A stretch of DNA of 64,000 nucleotides from assembly GCA_033239525.1 (NCBI GenBank), contig BSYO01000038.1, forward strand, positions 11,845,041 to 11,909,040, read 5' to 3'. This DNA is from Nepenthes gracilis. Taxonomy: Eukaryota; Streptophyta; Magnoliopsida; Caryophyllales; Nepenthaceae. The translations under genes and the position numbers were made by a program. The stretch's first letter is position 1; every line of letters starts with the position of its first letter. The notes beneath the pieces were generated by a model. That model made no database searches. It had not been told where the DNA came from and saw only the letters and a program-made list of their open reading frames with translations. Below are positions 37,410 to 50,092 of this stretch, in pieces.

Positions 37410-38790
37410 TTAATTTTTAAATTATGAAAAGTTGTTGTAATCGAGACTCACTATATAATATTTTTTAGACTTATAATTTCATAATTTTTTTATTTTTAAA
37501 ATGTGCTTTCACATAAAATACTGTACCTTATTATTTATATTTGTTGTCTTGTATTGTGTATTATCATATGATCTCCTCATGATTCAAACAAATGGTTTAG
37601 AAAATTATTCATTTAGAGATTACTTCGCAACATACCTTTCAGAATTCTAATAAGTGGCATCAAAGATATGTCATTACATTAAAATTATTTAAATTGATGG
37701 AGAGAGTGACAAGATAATTTATTTGAATAGTATAAACTATAATATATAGATGAGTCAGATAAAAGATTGGTTACTTGTCAAAATAATATATCTTCCTTTA
37801 TTTGCTACCTAAAAGTGCAATTCAAAATCTAGAAAAGAATGAACTTTTAAGTATGAGAAATTTTGTAGGTACATTAGGTAGTTTATTGACGATAATATTT
37901 ACAATTGTATTCATAATAAAAAAATACACAATGGCATAGAAATGCTAACTAGAATGCCTTTAGTGGTGGCTTGTGGGAATAAGTTTTTCAACTTGTCCAA
38001 TGCTGTAAGCAACAATCTTGATCGGAGACATAAATGTGGTTAAGAGTTATGAGTATTCTGACCTAGGGAACAAACATTTGAGCCATATGAGCAAGAGGGA
38101 CTCAATTACTTTGCAAAGAAAAATCTTCTTCCAGATGTCAAGGTAGTAAAGTTGAAGACATACCTTGTTGTATGGCTAGAAAATAATAGAAAAGTTTCAT
38201 TCGGTAAAAACTCATGTACAAAAAAGGAGGACCTCCTTGAGCTCTTGCATTCCATTATATGTGGTCTTCTCAAGACAAAAATACTCGATAGAGTATTTTA
38301 TTTCATAATGCTTATCAATGATTATTCTAAAAAATTAAGAGTATAGCCCCTAAAAATAAATGATCAAACTCTTAGTATCTTCGTACAATTTCACACTTTA
38401 GTTAAAAGACAAACAATAAAGAAGTTAAAGTGCTTTTAGAGTGACAATGAGAGAGAATATATCGAAACATTTAATATATGTATATCGATTGTATAGAATA
38501 CAATACCAAAACACTCCTTCAGAAATACCATAACTAAATAGTATGGTTGAGATAATGAATCAATCGTTAACTCAAAGATTTTATGACAGAAAGTGATTTT
38601 TTCAATTTTTTATTTACTCATTTTGTTTCAGACCAAAAAATTTATTTTACACATTAAATAGATCTATATTCATCATGCTTCCACTAGATGGGGTGATGAA
38701 CTTCGTTGTCGAGATGGTAACTTCAAGCAAACAAATATGTATAATGTTAGAGTACATGTACCGATGAGATCAATGGATGATACCTTCTAT
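37410..38790 (+). pseudogene. degenerate Ty1-copia pol fragment, TNT1-like (copy 1)
   Basis: The traceable protein reads SHMSKRG-type GAG_pre-integrase sequence near 38088 (LSHMSKRDSI), then the integrase zinc region and core in the open frame 38152-38346: KVSFGKNSCTKKEDLLELLHS and FYFIMLINDYSKKLRV. It continues past a stop with SDNEREYIE near 38440. The family has 'LWHKRLGHMS' and 'SDNGGEY'. The 5' part to about 38590 matches 51093-52250 at high similarity, so this is the proximal flank of a duplicated segment. It is very decayed. Confidence 0.78.
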
Positions 38791-39923
38791 AATTAATCAT
38801 TGATGTTGTGAAAATTATTCAGCACAACTAACTTAGACATTTGTGATTTAGAAAAATATATCTATTTATTATATATTTATACTTTGATTGAATTAATTAT
38901 TAATTATCAATAAAATTAAATATATAAATAATATTGGGTCTTATACTTTATATTGGATCATTTAGTTATCCATGTATATTTTAACTAGCTGTTATCTAGA
39001 ATAGAAAAATAAATAAATGTAATAATTATCAATTTTTTTTTATATCTTGTATCCTATAATCTATTTTTAACTTTTATTTTATAATCGAATTTATTTTAAT
39101 TATTATTTTTTTAAAAAAATTAATATTTATTACTAATAAAAAATTTTTTGAGAGGATCTGATTTTGACATGGGTCCCAGCGTACGGAAATGAACTTTTCA
39201 TCCCTGGAAATCGGCTTTGATGGCAAAATCTCAGTTGTTTTCTGTCAGACGGCAATCAAATCCTCAGGCAGCCAATCTGAGCCCTCTGCCAACCGCCTTA
39301 AGACGTGTGGATCAACACAGTTAGTGACTAAAGTGACAGCACCTAATTTAATTACTTAATAACAATAACTATTAATTAATTAATTAATTAATTAAAAAAC
39401 CCAAAAAAACGAAAAAGACTGACTCATGTTTTGCTTAACTTACAATCCAGGAAAATTATTTTATTCATTGACGTGATTGTTTTATTTCAAAACATTAAAT
39501 AATTAATAAAATATTTAATTATGTGTATGTTAACCACTAATGTGACTAAATATATATTTCAAAAATAATTTTATTTCTTTAATAATATCAATAATTGTGA
39601 AACACTCTCAGTAACACATAAAATTATTTTACCAGTGAATTTGATCGCTATAATGGGCTCATAAATGTCCCTAGATATGACATGAATTACACTGTTAAAA
39701 TAATTTTGATCACTTAAGTCAAAATAATTAGTTCTCTCGTCATTGTCGATGACGATTTGCAATGCAAATTCTTCAAAATTTGAATTAGTTTAAGATTGAC
39801 GATAGCGCAAATGACATATGTGGTTGCCAGGGAGACATCCACAAGAAATAGTGGGAGGGAGGTAATCTGATTTTTGTTATAAAACAGACGTACAGGCATT
39901 AAAGCCCATATATATCCTATAAA
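38791..39923. other. intergenic DNA between the duplicated units
   Basis: AT-rich, with a TTAA array at about 39371-39394. A GC-richer stretch at about 39155-39320 has no recognised gene. The end of unit 1 flank and the start of unit 2 lie here. Confidence 0.45.
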
Positions 39924-40537
39924 TGGATACGGTCAGATATGGACTGGCCAAATACGCAAAATAAGAGGCCCAAGTTCCCCATGCCAGGCTGACAAATCCA
40001 CACAAATAGTTAGCAGCCAACCTTGACACTCAAATGGAAATGAGTGGACCAAAAGGCTATAAATACCTTTGGAGATAGACTCCAAAGGGCACGCTCATGC
40101 ACACATATGCATACATTCATACTCAAACTCGCACTCAAGAGCTTCAAAAGACAACTCTCTTCCCACAAAGCATTTTAAGACTTCATCCACGATTTTTGCT
40201 CCCTTAATATCAAAATGGCTCTCTATCGAGTATAACCCCACATCAAAGCCACTCCACGCCGAGCGCAATGTCCGAGTCAAACTCAAACCCCATGCCCTAG
40301 TATTATTACACATAATTCTCATCCTTGCATCTTTTCATCTCTTTGAGGAAGATTACTAATATAAGTATTAAATAAAAAATTATGGAATAAATCCCACCAA
40401 TCCTCTAACCTTTTCTTCATTCATTGTGTTACACAAGGCCCAAATTATCAGAGACGGTAACTGGACCCGCCTAAGTTCGACTAGATCGAAAAAGACCAAA
40501 ATGCTCCCTAATCCATACAACAATTTAAATTCAAAAT
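39924..40537 (+). repeat. 5' LTR of element B, internally deleted
   Basis: From about 39975 on it aligns with the 5' LTR of A (TATA-like GCTATAAATACC near 40058). About 50 bp at its start (TGGATACGGTC... GGCCAAATACGCA) resemble the first bases of the other LTRs, suggesting that about 400 bp is missing from its U3 part. The start is therefore approximate. It ends just before ATTGGCAATTTCTGTGGG (40541-40560), the decayed Tat leader. Confidence 0.65.
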
Positions 40538-40569
40538 GTATTATTGGCAATTTCTGTGGGAAGGCGAAC

Positions 40570-41840
40570 AAAAAGCCTAATCATCATCCACACCGAAGAA
40601 AACATGGTCAATATTAAAGCCCATACCGGCACTTCGGCCAAAGACGTCATCCCCCATGGTGATGACCCCTCCGTAGATAGCCATTCATAGGAACGATTGA
40701 CACCCTTCATGCAGGCAATCGCTAATCGAGTGTATAACATATCCCAATGCTCCAAACCCTTTGTGCACACCAGTATAAACTGGGGACTCCTTCCTCCACC
40801 ACCCACACTTCAGCATCAAAGTAACAAAAGCCAAAGGAAGAAGCACCCAGCTAGGAAGGTATGATGCCCAAACGATCACGCAGCCTGAGCGGCTTTGAGT
40901 GATGGGGCTCGATCGCATTTGGAGGACTGGCTTGGTCATAGGACACCGAGCTTGGAGTGGCAAAACCTTCATTACCTATGTGACCAGCAAAGGCCCCCGG
41001 CCATACAGGGAGCCTCCTACAACGTCTAGCCAACCAGGGACAGCAGTTGATCAATCTTGCACCACTCATCAAACCACTCCAAGTTGAGAACCTACCTCAA
41101 CATGAAGAGAGCTGCAGTCTCCCCTTGAGTGGAGGAGCGAGTAAAAAAATATGATAGCACATATTTAAGGGAGAAGCTAGCGGATGCTTTGCGAATCTGA
41201 GGTGAGATACCCTAGCTGACTGACGAGATAAAGTTGAGTGTCTTCATATCGATTCTAGAGCTGGGTGAATTTTTTAAATATCTTACCCACAAGGACCTAC
41301 AAACTTTTCTTAAAGCCGAAGCCATTGCCTACGTTTACCTGGTGGCCTAGAAGCCAATGAGGCTAAGCGTCTAGAATATAGTGATCACCTCCACCAGGGA
41401 CTGACGAACGAAAGAAAGAGAAATGAAAACTGATTCAACTCCCGAGATTTAAGGAAGCAGCCTAGGGTGGAGCTGGGAGCTCGAAGAGAGTTTGGGCACC
41501 TAAACTTGACTTCTCTAAATAACTCTCAAACCAACATCCTTATACAAATTCAGGAAAAAAAATTTCTAAAGTGACTGAAGCTAGTCAAGAATCCAGAGGA
41601 AGGAGATCAAATAAAATATTGTCATTACCATCAATCTCTGAATTACAGTACAGAAGCTTACTGGACTTTGTAGAAAGAGATTGAGAAGCTCATCTAGAGG
41701 GGACATCTCACCAAGTTCCTGTGAAACCCAGAGCAGGCACCTAGCGAAGCAAGAGAAGAAAGGATGAAGTAGCAGCTATTGAGGAACTGAATCACAACCA
41801 AAGTAGTCAATATGGCAGTGGCCACACCTTCTGAGGACCA
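40570..41840 (+). pseudogene. gag of element B, broken
   Basis: Collinear with 29130-30340 of A. Traceable parts include SREKLADALRI-like sequence near 41170, FKYLTHKDLQTF-like sequence near 41270 and EANEAKRLEY near 41350. Frames change repeatedly and stops occur, for example at 41212. Confidence 0.7.
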
Positions 41841-44800
41841 CCCCACGAACCACTTCAGGACTGCCTCAAAGAAACCGAGGGAAAAAGTTATGGACAATGT
41901 CATTAGTTTTAGCAAAGATATGTCAAATGTAATGACTCCCCACTCTGACCCTTTCGTCTTACCCACGCTCGTGTCAGATGGTATGGTCAATTACCAGCTA
42001 AAACGGATCTTTATTGATAATAAAAGTTTGCATGATTTGCTTTACTTGGATGCCTATTTTAAGTTAGGAATAAAAAAGAGTCAATTGAAATCAGACGACG
42101 GATCCTTCTATGAGCTTGACAACAACCCAGTGCCCGTCCAATAAATCATCCAACTGAAAGTCACCCTAGAAACGTACCCAGAGATAGCATCCCATATACT
42201 GACATTCTTGATGATTGACCTATCTTTGATTTACAATGCTATCCTAGGCCAGTCCTGTCTGGCTGTATTGGAGGCCGTAGCATCAATCACGCACTTAAGA
42301 TGAAGATTCCTACAACTTGCGGTATTGGAGAAAATCTGGGCGACCAAGCAACAGATCAGACATGCTACCTATCCCAGGTCACCCAAACCACTCCGGATCG
42401 ACCGATAGACGACTTTGATCACAGAGACGAAGCAACTCTACAACAGGCTAGACCGATGAGACAACGAATCGCATTTCCCTGGACCCTAGTGATCCAAAGA
42501 CGTGCATGCATTAATGAAGCTCACTTAACAAAACCCTGAACAACCAGCTAATCACTTTCCTCCGGTAAAACTCATATGTCATTGCATGATCTCCTGGCTA
42601 ACATGCTAGGATTTTGACCGAGGTAATGGCCCACAAGTTGGGTCTTGATCTTGGTCACAGGCTCATCAAGTAGAAGTGAAGGAACCACTCTATCAAAAAT
42701 CTTACTATAATCTAGGAGGAGCTAAAGAAGCTACTTGATACTGGTTTCATCCGAGAAGTTCTGTATCTGGACTAACTCTCCAACATGATCCTTATCAAGA
42801 AGAACAACAAAAAGTGGTGGATGTGCATCAACTTCACCGATGTAAATAAGGCATGCCCGAAGGACAGCTTTCGCTGTCCAAGATCAACCTACTGGTGGAC
42901 ACCACATAGACTGCTTAGTTTTATGGATATATACTCAAGCTACAATTAGATTTGAATGAATCCCAAGGACGAGAAGTATACTTTCTTCATAACGAATTAA
43001 GGGACGTACTGTTATAAGGTTATACCCTTTCGGCTGAAGACCGTGGGTGCCATGTATCAACTGCTCGTGAATAAACTATTTGAGGCTCAGATTGGGTGGA
43101 ATATTAAGGTATACGTAGATGACATGCTCATCAAAAGTAAAACCACGGCAACCATATCTGTGACCTCGGTGAGGCCTTTGGGGTACTCTGGGCACACCAG
43201 ATGAGGTTGAGCTCAGTTAAATACATTTTTGGAGTATCCTTTAGAAAATTTTTGGGTTTCATCATCTCCCAGTGGGGGATTGAGGCAAACCAAAAAAAAA
43301 AATAAATACGATCATGGATATGAGCCTGCCGTGGATCATGAAGGACGTTTAGAAGCTAACCGAGAGGCTTACAACACTCTCCCACTTCCTACCAAAATTC
43401 GGGGTCAAATACCCTTCTTTCTTCAAGGCTTTGAAAGGTGCAAAGGCGAATGGCTTCCAATAGACGGGTGACTGCCAGGCTACCTTTCAAGAGCTAAAAT
43501 AGTACCTTGCCGACCCTCCTCTCCTTACATCGCCAAAAGAAGGTGAGGAGTTGTACCTTTATTTGGCAGCTTTAGAGGTGGTACTAAGCCCAATTTTGAT
43601 CTCACTTCGGCCAAGAAATTACGGCCCTACTTCCAAATACACAAAATAGTTATTCTAACCAACCATTGAAGAGAATCCTATAAAAACCTAACATGTCAGG
43701 ATAGCTAATCAAATGGACCATCGAATTGGATAAGTTCAACATAAATTCCAAGCCAAGGTTGACTATAAAGGGAAAGGTCCTGGCAGACTTTATCATCGAG
43801 ACCATGACCTCGATTCTAGACATCAAGGGTCTCAGCAAAACTGACCACGGGCTGGAGGCACCGACCTGAACCCTACACATAGACGAGTCCTAGATGCTTA
43901 CCAGTAGTGGTGCTAGAGTGATGCTTAGGTCCCTCGATCGGTTAGAGGTAAGGCACTCATTGAATCTCGAATTCCCAGCCACCAACAACATTTTCGAATA
44001 CGAGACCCTACTCTCTGGGTTATAACTAGCAAAGGAATATTCAGCAATGCACATGACCATCAATTGCGGCTCAGAGCTGATTGTCCACCAAGTCAACAAA
44101 AATTCCAAGGTGTTGAGCCGTTTGTTCATGAAATACCTCGCTAGAGTTAGGGCATGGCCCAGAAGTTTGACAAGATAAAGATGACACACATCCCAGGGGT
44201 GGACAACTAGAAGGCTGACCAGCTGGCAAGGGTTATCATAGTTGAAAGCCCAGAGTAGTACTCGAGAGACATGCAAGTGGTCCTGATCTCTCCAAGTATA
44301 GAAGAATCTAAGTAAGAAGTGTTATAAGTCTCAGACAACGAAAGATAAATGTTGGCCTACTGGATATATATCACGGACGACACCCTACCAAAGAACCCAG
44401 ATGATGTTAAATGTGTAAAGAAGATGGTCGGCTGGTATACCATCATGGATGGGAGGTTGTTTCGCTGAGGGTACTCCACCCCATACTTGTGATGTCCCAC
44501 ACCGAAGGAAGCCGACTACACATTAAGCAAGGTGTATCTCGGTATCTGTGGGTTACATATCAGAGGTAAGAACCTTACCTTCAAGATAATGTGTCAAGAC
44601 TATTATTGGCTAACCGTGAAGAAAGATGCCATGGAATTCGTGAATAAATACGAGAATTGTTAAATCCGCAGTAACTTGCCCCATCAACCACCCACAGAAC
44701 TGAGGACTCTTCAGGCCTCTTCGCCATTCGCATAATGGGGACTCAATATACTCTGTCCCTTTCCCATCACATCCAGATAGAGAAAGTTTGTTATAGTGAG

Positions 44801-45570
44801 TATCAACTACTTCACGAAGTGGGTCAAAGCCTCCCCATTTGCTCACATCACTGACCAAAAAGCCATAGAGTTCGTCCGACAGAACATCATTTATAAATTT
44901 AGGATCCTCAAGGTAATCATGACCGATAATAGAACCCAATTTACCAACAAGCACTTCACCAAATATTGTATAAGTTTGGATATTAGATTGGTCCATACCT
45001 CAATCGCCTATCTACAAGCAAATGGGCAGTAGAGTTTACAAATCATGCTGTACGAGCTAAACATTAAACTGGAAGATGCTATGGGCTCCTAGACAGACGA
45101 GCTACCTTCCGTGTTGTGGTCGTACTGAACAACATCAAAGGAGCTGACGTGCAAGACACCATCAATCTGTACTATGGAGTTGAGGCAGTCATCCCAATCA
45201 AAATCGGACTGCCTAGTCTTCAAGTTAAAGGTTTTGATCCAGTCAACAACTTTTAATGACTTAGAGCGCATCTCAACTTACTCGGAAAAGCACGGGACAT
45301 GGTCAAGATGTGCACAGCTGCTTATCAACAACAAATCGCCTGGTATTACAACAAAATGGTGAAGGCTTCACAATTTGATGTAGGGGACCCAATCCTACGA
45401 AATAGAGGCCACGGGCAAGAATGCTAATAGAAAAAAGTTCTCCTCAAATTGGGAAGGCTCATTCCTTGTCTCAGCCATCCTGTGAAAAGATGCATACAAG
45501 TTTCACACACAAAACGATAAACTGGTCCTAAGGATGTAGAAGGCCATTCACCTCAAGAAATATCACCAAT
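41812..45570 (+). pseudogene. protease, RT, RNase H and integrase of element B, broken
   Basis: The protease is the open frame 41812-42144 with IFIDNKSLHDLLYLDAYF (the third active-site residue, Gly, is not seen). The next part, 42300-42539, has GDQATDQTCYLSQV. The RT is traceable at 42680-43400 with FMDIYSSYN-like sequence and YVDD near 43111-43122. RNase H runs from about 43560 to 44270 and includes DES near 43880 (the Asp region) and FEYETLLSGL. The integrase spans 44520-45560: a zinc-domain-like HIRGKNLTFKIM..YYW, then NYFTKWVKASPFAHITDQK (open frame 44796-45032), MTDNRTQF for the second Asp, and QANGQ followed by a stop where the family has the catalytic Glu. The C-terminal part ends near LPSVLWSY and beyond. 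There are many stops. Confidence 0.85.
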
Positions 45571-46320
45571 AATCTTGTACTAAACCCAAGTAGGTCCACC
45601 ATATATTACCGAGTGTGCTTGTAAAAGTGTATCACATTAAAGAAATAGTTTATTTACTTGTTCACTAATTGTTAATTGTTATTAATTGTTTGCTTATTCA
45701 TATGAATGCTTGTGTGATATTACATAAGTTCAAGTAACCTAGATTGCCCCTAAATCGGGTGGATTTCCATTCACCCATTACTAAACCTCAGTCCCACACT
45801 GAGCGGCCTACATGCGGACGAATTTGAACCTCGGTTCCACACTGAGTGGCCCATAGGCGATCAAATTTGAACCTTAATCTGGCACCGAGCGGCCCATATA
45901 TGGTCAATTTTGAACCTCAGTCCTACACGCAGGTTGAATCTAAACCTCGACCTAGTACTGAGCGACTCATACACCGTTGAATACAAAAACCTTATGGAGC
46001 TTTTTAGCATGTGTGCGGTGACTCCCCCAATAGGAACGAGCCCCGTTAACTAACGATGGTCTACGAGTTTGGATTTAACGTAAGAATGATGTCCTATAGA
46101 GAGATGATCTCAGGTGATTACACGCGGACAATGATCTTGATTTCACCAAAGCTTGACCACAACAACCATGCCACTTAGTGAGCAAACAATGGTAAATTAA
46201 AAATAAAATTGCACAAAATTATAAAAAAACTATGGCAATGATTGAAAAAATTTTCTCTAATTCATTACAAAATTGGATTATACAAATGTACCAGCGCTAC
46301 ATATATATATAAGAAGGCTA
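45571..46320 (+). other. non-coding segment between pol and the antisense ORF in element B
   Basis: No coding region was recognised. It contains short near-repeats at about 45770-45970 built on 'gaacctcagtcccacactgagcggcccata', about 50-65 bp apart, and an (AT) run at 46300-46310. Confidence 0.5.
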
Positions 46321-46324
46321 TCCT

Positions 46325-48393
46325 AAAGCTGGGGACTCACCAGAAGACGTGACGAGGGCTTCTCCCTGTCAGAAAAGTCAAACAGATTAGACTGGCATCG
46401 GACACCCCTATTTCTCAGGTCAAATAAGCCAACAAGAAAGGTTGGGTCAATGAGGGAAGCAATCCACCTACACAGGTGAATGTCGTCCAAAAATTTGGCA
46501 TTCAAAGCCTGGCCCACCTCCTCTGGGCTAAATTGGGTTGTCAGCTCTGCTCCCAACCTAGCATTCTCGCTCTGGAGGCCCGCGAGATGCTGCTAGGCCG
46601 CCTACAAAGCATCCCGGGATCTCTGCAACTCCTCCCTGAACTTAGATAGCTGAAGCTCAAGGTTGGTACCCAATCCCGACACTGCTGGGCCTCAGAGGTG
46701 GCAACGTCCACCCAGCCTTACATCTCCTCAACCACACTTGGGTCGACCCACGTCTGGATCAAGCAGTGGACCTCCCCTTCTAGCCAACGAATCCTAGATG
46801 ACCTTTGGTGCAAGCATATTATCAAAATGAGCAACATCTTGTCATCTGTAAATAGAGAAAGAAAAGGAGATTTAGCATGAATGAAGTGAAGGGTTCTCTA
46901 AAGCTCATCGGGATGTAAGGCAGTTTAGCAACTGTAGTGCTCAGTGGCACCCTGGACGAAGAAGTCGGAGTGGATGCCTCCTTTGATTAGGGCTAGTCCA
47001 ATGGGGGAGCCACCGAACCCCTTGTGGCATCAGACAAGGGAGCCTCAAGATAAGATGACTCAATGGTCACTGCTGCCTCAACGTCGCCCCTCGACTGGGC
47101 CTCCACCAGGTGGACCACACCAAGACCCTCTCTAGCTGACTTGTAAGAAGGGCTGGGTATCGTCTACTCTAGCAAAGTAGACACAATAGAGAACTCCTGC
47201 TAGACTGCTTGCTGGGCCTACGTTGGTACGCAAATTGGCCCAGTCGGCCCTCAACCTCAAACTCACCTGATGCCCTTGCAGGAAGACAAGGGGCTCACCG
47301 GCCACAACAGCTCTGATACCCTCCTCTGTGGCGCCAACAATTGAGGGTGTGGCGGGAGCCAGTCCCTTAGACAATTCATCTAGGCCCCGATCCGCTCCAC
47401 CATTGGCAGCCTGCGCGGTGGAAGAAGAAGAAGATCCTGATGATGACGCCATCCGCCACTGAGACGCACTCTCAAAAGGATCCCTGATATATGGTCGCAA
47501 CCTTCCTTTTGGGCTAAGCAGGAGGCGAAGCGGTGGCTCCCAAACCCCCCAATGGAGACTTCCATTGGGCCAGTGCAAGTGCCACAACAGATAGAAGACG
47601 GTCCTTCTTGTTGAAGAAGCTATGGGTTGGAATGCCTATATACCTAATCTATGCAGAGTAGGCACTCTATTCACTAGACTAACTCCGTTAGCAACTTAAC
47701 ATACTCCACCTTCACGCACAAAACCTTGCCGGTGATGGAAGCCAGCACATTTCCCCACTCATTTGAGAGGACTCAGGTGGAGGTGACCTTGATGACGAAG
47801 AACTGATCCTTCAAATTCATCACAAAATCAAGGATCACCACGTATATGTGCAAGTCCCCAGGAGACAGTGAAAACCAATCCCCAATCTGGCAGAACCGAA
47901 AGATCACTTTTATGACCACTACATTCAGCGTCCTCCCATGGTGATGAAAAAATTATGCAAAGGGAGCACAAATATCTAATGACATTAGCATGGAATCTCG
48001 CGATTGGGACTCCTAGGGATCCCAGGATTTTGTGGAACTCCCCCGTGAGAGGGAAGTGAAGGCCACTCCTCAAGTGATGGACCTATTCAGAGGAGAATAG
48101 GCCCAATCGTACTCCCCTGGCACCACAAATGAAATCACACTTGGGATATTATACAATATATATAAAGCCTCGATATCAATGGCTGCAAGAACTGAACGAA
48201 TCATACAAACACAATGAGTTATGGAGACACGAAGAAATCTAACAAAAGAGAGCTGACTCAAGAAAAGGAGCAGGATGGGAAAAATGACAAAAAGGCATCG
48301 TTTTATGGAGGCCGTCAATTGAAACCTGAGATAACGCCTCGAAAAGGCGCACGCATGATAACCTGGACACATGCTAGCATCAAAAGGCGTCAA
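46325..48393 (-). pseudogene. antisense ORF of element B (putative gypsy-type transposon protein), broken
   Basis: Counterpart of 32700-34753. The minus strand opens at 48393 (MTPFDASMCPGYH) and reaches AALDIEALYILYNIPSVISFVV and GEYDWAYSPLN before a stop at 48070. Another frame (48073-47828) gives LRSGLHFPLTGEFHKILGSLGVPIARF and YLCSLCIIFSSPWEDAE. The next open part, 47587-47132, begins MWHLHWPNGSLHWGVWEPPLRLLLSP and ends in a Ser/Ala/Gly-rich linker. The last part, 46556-46323, has LNAKFLDDIHLCRWIASLIDPTFLVGLFD and is shared with element A. Function unknown; see the A copy for the domain order. Shared residues in both copies on a coding phase argue for a real protein ancestor. Confidence 0.7.
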
Positions 48394-48589
48394 GGCGCGT
48401 CAGTCATCCAACATCATTAATAGCAAACTGCCACTATACGGACAGGGGACACTTGGCAGGACAGGATAGGCCAGATGTCTGAGCAGTGTAACCTCCCGGG
48501 CCACTATGCCCCACTTCTCGAGATAGCAAATTCATGACAAGCAGGTGTGATAAGCTTGAAACCGAATTGACAGGCCTACAATCCACTCC
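48394..48589. other. untranslated region of element B upstream of the antisense ORF
   Basis: Collinear with 34754-34955 of A. Nothing else seen. Confidence 0.4.
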
Positions 48590-49030
48590 AACTCTTGACC
48601 TGTCTCACTAATCTGGATCAAGTCTAGTATCTACCAAGCTTGACTAGCGAATGAACCACACTAGTGCCATGCCTGCCCGAATTATATGAATCTAGTCCAG
48701 CATCCAACCGGTTTAACTTGTCGGCAATCCAATCCAGCATCCAACCATCTTGGTTGGTCAAGGATCCACTGCGGCACCTAGCCTGCAGGGCTAATATGGA
48801 TCTATTTTTGCATCCAACCGATTTGTCTGCTCCATAATTCCATTCAATGTCCGGCTTGACTGATCGGCAATCTAATTTAGCATCCAACAGGTTTGACTGG
48901 TTAGCAATCCAGCTTGGTGTCTAGCCTATTTGTTTAGTTTGCGATCCAGTCTGGCTTCAAACCAAAAGGATGGGCCAACAATCCAGTCCGGCTTCAGAAC
49001 AAACTGACAGTGGTTTAACGTCAAGCCTAA
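48590..49030 (+). repeat. 37-bp degenerate minisatellite in element B
   Basis: Same unit as in element A (CATCCAACCGGTTT and GTCCGGCTTGACT type starts) in the same position before the 3' LTR. Units are about 33-40 bp and more diverged than in A. Confidence 0.72.
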
Positions 49031-50092
49031 ATGACAGGCCCTCAACCCAATCTGACCTCAAGCCGTACGGACAAGTGTGCAATCCGGTTTTGGCCTTAAA
49101 AAAAAAGAGAGAAAAGGATAACATCTAGAAAATCAAAGAAGTGGACAATATGGACGAAAATGCTTGCTAATTTGATTCCTTAGTCTCTTTTTACAAAGTA
49201 CATAGCCTCTCAGGACAGTGGATAACAGAAAAGAGTACATGGAGTAATGATCTGACTATAAAAACTCTACTCAACTCAACTGCAACAAGCTCCCAAATAG
49301 GCGAGTAATAAGAGGAGCCCAAGTGAGAGATTGGCATGCACTTGACAGACAGCAAAATATGACTTGTAAGAATAGCAGTTGGTGAGGAGTTAGAACAGAG
49401 GCTCATCCTGAAGAGAGGCCGCCATCTAGGAGCTAGAGAGAAAGGAAAGTATTGCCCCACAACAAGGAGCAAATGGCCTTGAGCCTAGGACCCATCGCCA
49501 ACCCTACCAACAGCAATGCATGACTCATAGAGATAGCAGTTCTCAACGAGCTTGAGTAGTAGCCCATTCCAAGAGCAAGCCACTACCCAAGGTGAAGGCA
49601 TAGAGAAAGAAAAGCCTCTTCCCAATAAAAAAACAACGGTAGGCTTGACTTCAAAATAGACACAAAAAGGGGTGACCAAAGCGGTTCCCTACGCACAAAT
49701 GGGTGACCAAAGCAGACCTCTTGTGCATCATAAGATGACACCTTTGAACATCAGAGATGAGCTTCCTCCGATCCTAGTGGTCGGCAACTCAAGCATCATG
49801 ATAACTTTGGGTTCCCACACTATTTGACTGATAAAAGCAAGGTGTGATGCAAGGCACAAGGAGCCCCACAATATATAGCACGCGGAAGGATCAACAGGCC
49901 AATAAATGTTAAAAATTTCCCATGCCAACAAATTCAAAAAAAATCACGGGTGTAGAGAATCACGCCAGAACTAATAAGGTAGGGAATCAGAAGGTGGCTT
50001 AGGGAAGGGACGAAAGAGGAAAACAACAAGGCACGTTCCATCCGTGAACATACCGGAGGTTAAAAATTTAAACTCCCGCACATGGGTGCTAG
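49031..50092 (+). other. 3' untranslated region of element B
   Basis: Collinear with 35346-36439 of A. Minus-strand open frames at 49191-49472 and 49485-49679 match the A positions but have no recognised domain. Confidence 0.5.
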
